Assembly (NCBI RefSeq): GCF_013359735.1
Contig: NZ_JABFMX010000006.1
Location: forward strand, 69,990 to 133,989
DNA length: 64,000 nt
DNA from: Arthrobacter sp. C9C5
GTDB lineage: Bacteria; Actinomycetota; Actinomycetes; Actinomycetales; Micrococcaceae
Direction: 5' to 3'
The stretch's first letter is position 1. Each line of letters begins with the position of its first letter. Below the pieces are notes generated by a model. That model searched no databases. It was not told the origin of the DNA and worked only from the letters and a program-made list of their open reading frames with translations. This document shows, piece by piece, positions 35,595-44,459 of the stretch. A program made the position numbers and the translations under genes.

Positions 35595-36907
35595 TGGTTT
35601 TCCCTTCAACCGCAGCTGCCCGAAAGAACAACAAGCACACGTCGAACCTTGGGCGGTTCAGCCGTGCCGCGGCCGCGGGTGTGGCCGCAGCCGTGGCGCT
35701 CGGCGCCTGCGCCGGTCCCGCCGGCAATGCCCGGGTGGACGCCGCGGAGGCGAGCGGCGACGGCACGCTGCGGATCGGCCTGATCCTGGACAACACCGGC
35801 AAGCAGAACTTCCTGAACGCGCCCCAGCTGGCGGCGGCGAAGCTGGCGGTCAAGGAAATCAACGCGGCGGGCGGCCACAAGGGCAAACCCGTGGAGCTGC
35901 TGCCGGAGTCCATCGGCACGGACACCGCGGCCCAGGCCAAGGACCTGGTGGCGGCTAAGGCCGACGTCGTGATCGGGCCCACTGACTCCAGCCGCGCCGC
36001 CGGCGCTATCGACGTCCTCGCCCGCGCCAAGGTCGCGCTCATTTCCCCGGCCAACACCGCGCCGGGGCTCAGCACGTACAAGAGCGGCGGCTACTACTTC
36101 CGGACCGCCGCCGCCGACATTGCGCAGGCTTCGGTCCTCGTCAAGCTTGCCAAGGACGGCGGCGCCCAGACCCTTGCCGTGGTGCACGAGGAGGGCGACT
36201 ACGGCAAGGACGTCTCCGTGGCCGTCTCGGCGGCCGCGAAGGCCGCGGGCCTGGGAACCTCCGTGGACGCTGAATTCAAGGCCGGCCAGGCGCAACAGGC
36301 GGCAGCGGCGGCCAAGGCTGCCTCCCCGGACGCCGTCGTGCTGGTGGCCCGCGACGGGGCCCAGGGCGCCATCGCCGAGCTCAACAACGCGGGCCTGTCC
36401 GGGAAAAAGCTCATCCTCAGCGACGGCGCCGTCAACCAGTACGGCGACGGCCTTGGGTCCAAGGCCCTGGATGGCGCCCGCGGGGTGCTGCCCGGCACGT
36501 TCCCCTCCGCGCACTTCCAGGCGGAACTCGTGGCCGTCGACCCCGGCCTGAAGGACATGGCGTTCGCCGCCGAAACGTACGACGCCGTCAACCTTGCCGC
36601 CGTCGCCGCCGCCGCCGCGGAGGACGACGCCGGGACCTCCATCGCTTCGAAGTTGGTCGCCGTGTCCGGCGGGACGGCGACGGGCGCCGGCGCCCCCTCG
36701 GGGGAGTCCGCGGCCTGCAAGTCCTACCCGGAATGCGTGGCCGCCCTCCGCGCCGGCAAGCGCCCCAACTACGACGGCGCCTCCGGCCCGATCAACTTCG
36801 ACAGCAACGGCGACGTCACCGCCGCCGCGTACATGGTCTACAGCTACGGCCCGGACAACAACGCCGAGATGACCGGCAGCGAAACCGCCCGCAGCGCCGG
36901 CTCCTGA
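35594..36907 (+). CDS. ABC-transporter type substrate-binding lipoprotein (Leu/Ile/Val-binding family)
   Basis: A 437-residue periplasmic-binding-protein family 6 member. A basic start is followed by a hydrophobic stretch ending in the lipobox ALGAC, so it is probably a lipid-anchored surface protein. The mature part has the amino-acid-receptor fold: LRIGLILDNTGKQNFLNAPQ, AAKLAVKEINAAGG, DVVIGPTDSSRA and GYYFRTAAAD. No permease or ATPase genes are nearby, so the partner transporter is elsewhere or the protein acts as a sensor. The GTG start overlaps the csp stop, which is unusual for an unrelated gene and suggests shared transcription. The ligand is unknown. Confidence 0.86.
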   Translation: MVFPSTAAARKNNKHTSNLGRFSRAAAAGVAAAVALGACAGPAGNARVDAAEASGDGTLRIGLILDNTGKQNFLNAPQLAAAKLAVKEINAAGGHKGKPVELLPESIGTDTAAQAKDLVAAKADVVIGPTDSSRAAGAIDVLARAKVALISPANTAPGLSTYKSGGYYFRTAAADIAQASVLVKLAKDGGAQTLAVVHEEGDYGKDVSVAVSAAAKAAGLGTSVDAEFKAGQAQQAAAAAKAASPDAVVLVARDGAQGAIAELNNAGLSGKKLILSDGAVNQYGDGLGSKALDGARGVLPGTFPSAHFQAELVAVDPGLKDMAFAAETYDAVNLAAVAAAAAEDDAGTSIASKLVAVSGGTATGAGAPSGESAACKSYPECVAALRAGKRPNYDGASGPINFDSNGDVTAAAYMVYSYGPDNNAEMTGSETARSAGS

Positions 36908-36958
36908 TCGCTCCTAGCGAAGAGCGCCCGGCGGTGGCGGACCCCGACGTCACCACTG

Positions 36959-36985
36959 CTTGCACTCTCCCCGGGGGAGTGCTAA
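36959..36985. promoter_or_regulatory. CIRCE element 1 (HrcA operator) upstream of groEL
   Basis: CTTGCACTC (36959-36967), nine bases, then GAGTGCTAA (36977-36985). The right half is perfect for CIRCE (TTAGCACTC-N9-GAGTGCTAA); the left half has two mismatches. It is the HrcA repressor site for heat-shock control. Confidence 0.85.
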
Positions 36986-36993
36986 TTATGGAG

Positions 36994-38843
<1,850 letters not shown>

Positions 38844-38908
38844 CCACCCGGCTACCAAGCCCTGAACGCGTATGTTGACGGTTCTCCGTCAGCGACGGCC
38901 AGTTCGAC

Positions 38909-38941
38909 GACGGCGGTCCCACCACTGGTGGGGCCGCCGTC
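38909..38941 (+). terminator. Hairpin terminator after groEL
   Basis: A 15-bp stem (GACGGCGGTCCCACC at 38909-38923, GGTGGGGCCGCCGTC at 38927-38941, with one G-T pair) and a 3-base loop, 65 bases after the groEL stop. There is no strong T-run. Confidence 0.65.
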
Positions 38942-38999
38942 GGCGTTAAGCCCGGTGGTGCGGGAGCGTCGGGCGGCGGAGGTCTGGCAGGATAGTGCA

Positions 39000-40034
39000 G
39001 TGACGATTACAGCAGCGGCCGACGGTTCGGCTTTAGGAAATCCCGGTCCGGCCGGATGGGCCTGGTACGTGAGTGACGACTGCTGGCGTGCCGGCGGGTG
39101 GCCGCACGGGACCAACAACCAGGGGGAGCTGATGGCTGTCCTGGACCTCTTCCGGGCCACGGCGCACCTTCCGGGCGAGGACCTGCACATTCTGTGCGAC
39201 AGCCAGTACGTCATCAACTCGGTGACCAAGTGGATGCCGGGCTGGAAGCGGAAGGGCTGGCGAAAGTCCGACGGCAAGCCAGTGCTCAACGTTGAGCTGA
39301 TCAAGGAGATCGATCAGGCGCTCACCGGACGCAAATACACCTTCGAATGGGTCCGCGGACACGCCGGACACGACCTCAACGAGGCGGCGGATGACCGCGC
39401 CAGGGCCGCCGCCACCGCCTACCAGCAGGGCGTCGCGGTACGGCAAGGCCCCGGCTTCGTCCGCGCCGGAGACGCGGCCGCCGCCGGCGTGCAGACCGCC
39501 CCCGCCGCGCAGCAGGCTCCGGCCGCGCAGGCCCCGCCCGCAGCCCAGGCACAGTCCCGGCAGGCGTCGTCCGCTCAAGCCGGAACGCGGGAATTGATCG
39601 CTGAGCCCACGCTGTTCGGCGAATCCACCCTTTTCGCTGAGCCTGATCTCTTTAGCGAACTGGAGGAGGAATCCCGCGCTGCGGCGGCCGGCCTGGACCC
39701 GGAGGCAGCCGTCGTGGCGCTGGAGCGAGAGCTGCTGCTCCCCGAGACGCGCTCGGATCTGGGGCGCACGGGAGTGCTGCTGCACCCGGACTTCACCGAG
39801 ATCGGCAGTTCCGGACGGCTCTGGACCCGCGACGAGATGATGATGGCTCTCGAGGATGATCCCGGTGTGCCCGCCGAGCTGGAGCTTCTGGCCGCGGACC
39901 GCCTCAGTGAGGGCGCCGTGCTGCTCACCTACCGCAGCCACACCCGCACGGGGACGGCGTTGCGCAGCTCCCTGTGGGTCCTGGACGGCGCCCAATGGCG
40001 GCTCCGCTTCCACCAGGGCACTCCCGAGGCCTAG
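39000..40034 (+). CDS. RNase HI domain fused to DUF4440 (NTF2-like) domain
   Basis: Residues 1-150 are an RNase HI: the four acidic catalytic residues are all visible in ITAAADGSALGNPGPAG (Asp), TNNQGELMAVLDLF (Glu), ILCDSQYVINSVTKW (Asp) and DLNEAADDRARAAA (Asp). It should cut the RNA strand of RNA-DNA hybrids. An Ala/Gln/Pro linker of about 60 residues follows, and the last 110 residues are a DUF4440/SnoaL-like domain (LLHPDFTEIGSSGRLWTRDE, ALRSSLWVLDGAQWRLRFHQ). The GTG at 39000 starts right before the RNase H strand; the upstream open frame overlaps the groEL terminator. The role of the fused domain is unknown. Confidence 0.88.
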   Translation: MTITAAADGSALGNPGPAGWAWYVSDDCWRAGGWPHGTNNQGELMAVLDLFRATAHLPGEDLHILCDSQYVINSVTKWMPGWKRKGWRKSDGKPVLNVELIKEIDQALTGRKYTFEWVRGHAGHDLNEAADDRARAAATAYQQGVAVRQGPGFVRAGDAAAAGVQTAPAAQQAPAAQAPPAAQAQSRQASSAQAGTRELIAEPTLFGESTLFAEPDLFSELEEESRAAAAGLDPEAAVVALERELLLPETRSDLGRTGVLLHPDFTEIGSSGRLWTRDEMMMALEDDPGVPAELELLAADRLSEGAVLLTYRSHTRTGTALRSSLWVLDGAQWRLRFHQGTPEA

Positions 40035-40075
40035 GAGGCGCACAGGGGCCGTGGGCCGTGGGCCGGCCCTTGCCG

Positions 40076-40363
40076 CTAGCCGAACCGCTGGGCGTTGCTC
40101 AGCTCTGCCTGGGCGTAGCTGGCGGCGGCGGATCTGAGCGCGAGATTGATCGAAGCCAGGGAGGCCTCGACCTTGCCCTGGGTCAGGGTCCATTCTGCGA
40201 GCAGGGCCTGGAAATTGGTGGCGGCCGATCCGCGCCAGCTCGCCTGCAGTTCGTCCAGCCCGTGCCTCATGGCCTGCACGTCGGCGCTGATTCTTTCCAC
40301 CGTGGCCTGGACGTTGGCGGACTTGAGCTGGAGCAGTTCGGTATCGACGGAAATGATGCTCAC
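40076..40363 (-). CDS. WXG100 (ESAT-6-like) family protein
   Basis: A 95-residue helical-hairpin protein with a WXG motif as SWRGSAATNF between two helices, and the C-terminal YAQAELSNAQRF tail that resembles the YxxxD/E export signal. Length and layout match the WXG100 family secreted by type VII (ESX/Yuk) systems. The GTG at 40363 gives the standard length, with GAAAGG upstream; an ATG 15 bases further upstream is possible. No ESX core genes (EccC, YukD) are in the window, so it is an orphan substrate here. Confidence 0.85.
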   Translation of the reverse strand: MSIISVDTELLQLKSANVQATVERISADVQAMRHGLDELQASWRGSAATNFQALLAEWTLTQGKVEASLASINLALRSAAASYAQAELSNAQRFG

Positions 40364-40493
40364 GGGAGGGCCTTTCACGGGTGCCGGGGATGGGGATATC
40401 CGGATTTTCCGGACACTGTCAGCCTAGGAAGGCGCCGCGGCCTGCCCCAGCGGAGAAGCTCCCTATGTGGAAAACCCGACTCCACCGAAAGGG

Positions 40494-42032
40494 TTACCCG
40501 CGCGCCGCGCCGCCCGAGTCCAGCCCTGGCTCCACGCCCGCATCAGCGTCCGACTCAGCGCCCTTCAGCTCCGCTTCTGCTGTCTCGGCCTCCGGCGTCT
40601 CCGATTCCGCCAGGAACGGGAGGCTGACCACCAGGGTGGCGCCGCCGCCCTCGGTGGGCTGGACACGGACCGAGCCCGAGTGCGAGCCGACGATGGCCGC
40701 CACGATTGCCAGTCCGAGGCCGCTGCCGCCGGTCTCCCTGGTCCGGGAGGTGTCCGCACGGTAAAAGCGTTCAAAGATCCGGGCCGCCTCCTCTTCCGAG
40801 ACGCCCGGCCCGTGGTCACGGACTTCGATCACGGAGCGGCGCGTCCCGTCGGCGTCGGACCGCACCCCTACGGCGAGCTCGATCGGGGTGCCATCCGGGG
40901 TGTAGCGCAGGGCGTTGCCCACGAGGTTGCCGACCACTTGGCGTAGCTTCGCCTCGTCGCCCATCACCGGGGCCGGAGCTCCCGCGCCGCCGTCGAGGCC
41001 CCGGAGCGAGATCACCCGGCTGCGGTCGCTGGCCTGGGTATCAACCACGGCGTCATGGGCAAGCAGCAGCAGGTCCACCGGCTTCTGCTGTAGCGGGCGC
41101 TGTTCGTCGATCCTGGCCAGCAGCAGCAGGTCTTCCACCATCGCACCCATCCGCTTGGCTTCGCTCTCGATCCGCCCCATGGCGGTGGCGACGTCCTCGG
41201 GTGTGGCCAGGGCGCCGTGCCGGTAGAGCTCCGAAAAGCCGCGGATTGTGACCAGCGGGGTGCGCAGTTCGTGGGACGCGTCGGCGGCGAAGCGGCGCAT
41301 CCTCTCCTCGGAGGCCATTCTGGCGGCAAAGGCGGACTCGATATGCGCCAGCATGGCGTTGAGGGACCGGCTGAGCCGGCCGACCTCGGTGTCCGGGTTC
41401 TCTACTTCCACACGCCGCGACAGGTCGCCCGCGGCGATTGCAGCCGCGGTCTTTTCCACCCGCGCCAACGGCCGGAAGGACCGGGTCACGGTCCAGGTAG
41501 CGATGAAGAAGGCCAGCACCAGGGTCAGCAGTCCGACGCCGACCACCACCAGGACGGCGTGCTCCATCACCGAATCCACCGGATACAGCGGCAGTCCGAT
41601 CACGACGACGGCGGCGCGCTGGTTGCCGTCCAGCACGTTGACGGCCACCACCCGCCAGTTCCGCCCGTCGGTGCCGCGGACCTGGAACGGAGCCTCGCCG
41701 CGGTCGTGGGCCTCTTGGGGCGTAATGCTGCTGATGGCCGGGCGCGAGCCCTTGCTGCCGCCGAACACGTAGGCGGACTGGCCCGGGCTGAAAAGCATCA
41801 GTGAATAGTCGGTGGGGACGTTCGGGTTCTGGTCCTGCAGCTGGCTGAAGGATTGCTGCTGCCGGGCCGAACCCACGGCGGCCTTGAGCTTGTCGTCGAC
41901 CTGGCCCTGCAGGTAGCTGTGCAGCAGGGCGAGCGTGCCCGCGCCCGTAGCGGTGAGGGCCACGAGCATCAGGGCCATCATGATGGCGACCAGCTGCGAC
42001 CGCAGCGACGCCGCCCTCCATCGGTGCAGCAA
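40494..42032 (-). CDS. Sensor histidine kinase (two-component system)
   Basis: A 512-residue membrane kinase. Two helices (residues about 15-38 and 160-185) flank an extracytoplasmic sensor region of about 120 residues; then come a HAMP domain (RPLARVEKTAAAIAAGDLSR), a HisKA domain with phospho-accepting His in FAADASHELRTPLVTIRGFS, and an HATPase domain with VGNLVGNALRYTPDG, VRDHGPGV and GGSGLGLAIVAAI. The Ala/Glu/Ser-rich tail is variable. The layout resembles actinobacterial TcrY/TrcS kinases. Its partner regulator lies immediately upstream with a 2-base gap. The stimulus is unknown. Confidence 0.94.
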   Translation of the reverse strand: MLHRWRAASLRSQLVAIMMALMLVALTATGAGTLALLHSYLQGQVDDKLKAAVGSARQQQSFSQLQDQNPNVPTDYSLMLFSPGQSAYVFGGSKGSRPAISSITPQEAHDRGEAPFQVRGTDGRNWRVVAVNVLDGNQRAAVVVIGLPLYPVDSVMEHAVLVVVGVGLLTLVLAFFIATWTVTRSFRPLARVEKTAAAIAAGDLSRRVEVENPDTEVGRLSRSLNAMLAHIESAFAARMASEERMRRFAADASHELRTPLVTIRGFSELYRHGALATPEDVATAMGRIESEAKRMGAMVEDLLLLARIDEQRPLQQKPVDLLLLAHDAVVDTQASDRSRVISLRGLDGGAGAPAPVMGDEAKLRQVVGNLVGNALRYTPDGTPIELAVGVRSDADGTRRSVIEVRDHGPGVSEEEAARIFERFYRADTSRTRETGGSGLGLAIVAAIVGSHSGSVRVQPTEGGGATLVVSLPFLAESETPEAETAEAELKGAESDADAGVEPGLDSGGAARG

Positions 42033-42034
42033 GG

Positions 42035-42754
42035 TCAGCGCTTCTCAGCCGTCCGCAGCACGTAGCCGACGCCCCGCTTCGTTTGGATCAGGGCCGGCGC
42101 CGCGGGGTCGATGTCCACCTTGCGCCGGAGGTAGGAGATGTAGGACTCCACGATCGAGGCGTCGCCGTTGAAGTCGTACTCCCACACGTGGTCCAGGATC
42201 TGGGCCTTGGAGAGCACCCGGTTCGGGTTGAGCATGAGGTAGCGCAGCAGCTTGAACTCGGTGGGGGACAACTCGATCACCGTGCCTCCGCGGCGCACCT
42301 CGTGGGCGTCGTCGTCGAGCTCCAGGTCATCGACGCGGATGACGGCGTCGTCGTCCTGCAGCGGCTGGGTGCGGCGCAGCACGGCGCGGATGCGGGCCAC
42401 CACCTCGTCGAGGCTGAACGGTTTGGTGACGTAGTCGTCGCCGCCGACCGTGAGGCCGGTGACCTTGTCCTCGGTGTCGTCCTTGGCGGTCAGGAACAGC
42501 ACCGGGAAGTGCTTGCCTGCGGCGCGCAGCCGGCGGGTGACGGTGAACCCGTCCATGTCCGGCAGCATCACGTCGAGGACGGCGAGGTCCGGCGAGTGGA
42601 GCTCCGCGGCGGCGAGGGCATCGCGGCCGGTACCGGCGGAGACAACTTCGAACCCGGCGAAGCGCAGCGAGGTAGAGAGCAGCTCGCGGATGTTGGGTTC
42701 ATCATCGACGACGAGCAGCTTGGCTTCGGGACCGTTCTTTTTCATGGTTCCCAT
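42035..42754 (-). CDS. OmpR/PhoB-family response regulator
   Basis: About 239 residues. The receiver domain has the acidic pocket and phospho-acceptor Asp in VVDDEPNIRELL and LAVLDVMLPDMDGF, and Lys in DDYVTKPFSLDEV. The C-terminal winged-helix DNA-binding domain is seen in IELSPTEFKLLRYLMLNPNR and ESYISYLRRKVD. The ATGs at 42754 and 42745 are both plausible starts. It is the cognate regulator of the kinase downstream. It lies 58 bases from the stop of the XPB helicase gene on the same strand. Confidence 0.94.
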   Translation of the reverse strand: MGTMKKNGPEAKLLVVDDEPNIRELLSTSLRFAGFEVVSAGTGRDALAAAELHSPDLAVLDVMLPDMDGFTVTRRLRAAGKHFPVLFLTAKDDTEDKVTGLTVGGDDYVTKPFSLDEVVARIRAVLRRTQPLQDDDAVIRVDDLELDDDAHEVRRGGTVIELSPTEFKLLRYLMLNPNRVLSKAQILDHVWEYDFNGDASIVESYISYLRRKVDIDPAAPALIQTKRGVGYVLRTAEKR

Positions 42755-42812
42755 GATGCTCCCAGACTCTGTGAGTTTTCTGAAAGGCGGATGTGTGTTG
42801 AATGGGCGTCCG

Positions 42813-44459
42813 CTAGTTGCCGGCGCCGACGTCCTTGGCGTCCATGATCCGGTAGGCGTAGCCCTGCTCGGCCAGGAAGCGCTGGCGCTTCGCGGCGAAG
42901 TCCTGGTCCAGGGTGTCCCTGGCCACGAGCGAGTAGAAGCGCGCGGCCCGGCCGTCCTGCTTGGGCCGCAGCAGGCGTCCCAGCCGCTGCGCCTCCTCCT
43001 GGCGTGAGCCGAAGGAACCGGAAACCTGGATCGCCACCGAGGCCTCCGGCAAGTCGATGGAAAAGTTGGCGACCTTGGACACCACAAGGGTCTGGACCTC
43101 CCCGGCGCGGAACGCGTCGAAGAGCCGCTGGCGCTCCTTGACCGAGGTGTCGCCCTTGATCACCGGCGCCTGCAGGCGCTCGCCGATCTCGTCCAGCTGG
43201 TCGATGTACTGCCCGATCACGAGCAACTGCTCGCCGGCGTGTTCAGCCACGAGCCGCTCCACGATCCCGGTCTTGGTCTCGGACGTGGCGCAGAGCCGGT
43301 ACTTGTCGGCGTCCTCGGCCATGGCATAGGCCACCCGTTCGTCCCGGGGGAGATCGACCCGGACCTCGACGCAGTCCGCGGGGGCGATGTAGCCCTGCGC
43401 CTCGATGTCCTTCCACGGGGCGTCATAGCGCTTGGGTCCGATCAGGCTGAACACCTCGCCCTCGCGGCCGTCCTCGCGGACCAGGGTGGCGGTCAACCCG
43501 AGGCGGCGGCGCGCCTGCAGGTCCGCGGTCATCCGGAAGATCGGCGCCGGCAGCAGGTGGACCTCGTCGTAGATGATGAGGCCCCAGTCGTTGCCGTCCA
43601 CCAGTTCCAGGTGCGGGTACAGCCCGCCGCGCTTGGTGGTGAGCACCTGGTAGGTGGCGATCGTGACGGGGCGGACTTCCTTGACGGAGCCGGAGTATTC
43701 GCCGATCTCCTCCTCGGTGAGCGAGGTCCGCTTGAGCAGCTCGTCCTTCCACTGCCGCGCGGACACCGTGTTGGTCACCAGGATCAGCGTGGTGGTGGAA
43801 CTCGTGGCCATCGCGGCGGCACCCACCAGGGTCTTGCCGGCCCCGCAGGGGAGCACGACGACGCCGCTGCCGCCGGCCCAGAAGTTCTCCGTCGCGAGCT
43901 GCTGGTACGGGCGGAGCTTCCAGCCGGTTTCGTTGAGCATGATGGGGTGCGGCGTGCCGTCCACGTAGCCGGCGAAGTCCTCCGCAGGCCAGCCGATCTT
44001 CAGCAGCAGCTGCTTGAGCTGCCCGCGCTGGGAGGAATGCACCACCACGGTCTCGGCATCGATCCGCGGCCCCAGCAACGGAGCGATCTTCTTGGCGCGG
44101 CTGACTTCCTCGAGGACCGGATAGTCGGAGGTGCGCATCACGAGGCCGTGCTGGGGATCCTTCTCCAGCCGCAGCCGGCCGTAACGGGACATGGTCTCTT
44201 CGATGTCGATCAGCAGGGAATGCGGCACCGGGAACCGGGAGTACTTGAGCAGCGTATCCAGGACCTGTTCGGCGTCCAGGCCGGCGGCCCGGGCGTTCCA
44301 CAATCCCAGCGGCGTGAGGCGGTAGCTGTGGACATGCTCCGGGGCGCGCTCCAGTTCGGCGAACGCCGCGATTGCATGGCGCGCCTCGGTGGCCTGTTCG
44401 TGGTCCACCTCCAGCAGGATGGTCTTGTCACTCTGGACGATCAGCGGTCCGTCATTCAC
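42813..44459 (-). CDS. XPB/Ssl2-type DNA repair helicase
   Basis: A superfamily 2 helicase of 548 residues, the bacterial XPB found mainly in actinobacteria (Rv0861c in M. tuberculosis), implicated in nucleotide excision repair. Walker A is GVVVLPCGAGKTLVGAAAMA, Walker B is IIYDEVHLLPA, and the LTATLVREDGREGEV stretch carries the RED motif typical of XPB. Motif VI is EEAQRLGRLLRPKQDG. The N-terminal 180 residues form the damage-recognition-like region. Its start overlaps the stop of the upstream gene on the same strand (ATGA), so both are co-translated. Confidence 0.94.
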   Translation of the reverse strand: MNDGPLIVQSDKTILLEVDHEQATEARHAIAAFAELERAPEHVHSYRLTPLGLWNARAAGLDAEQVLDTLLKYSRFPVPHSLLIDIEETMSRYGRLRLEKDPQHGLVMRTSDYPVLEEVSRAKKIAPLLGPRIDAETVVVHSSQRGQLKQLLLKIGWPAEDFAGYVDGTPHPIMLNETGWKLRPYQQLATENFWAGGSGVVVLPCGAGKTLVGAAAMATSSTTTLILVTNTVSARQWKDELLKRTSLTEEEIGEYSGSVKEVRPVTIATYQVLTTKRGGLYPHLELVDGNDWGLIIYDEVHLLPAPIFRMTADLQARRRLGLTATLVREDGREGEVFSLIGPKRYDAPWKDIEAQGYIAPADCVEVRVDLPRDERVAYAMAEDADKYRLCATSETKTGIVERLVAEHAGEQLLVIGQYIDQLDEIGERLQAPVIKGDTSVKERQRLFDAFRAGEVQTLVVSKVANFSIDLPEASVAIQVSGSFGSRQEEAQRLGRLLRPKQDGRAARFYSLVARDTLDQDFAAKRQRFLAEQGYAYRIMDAKDVGAGN

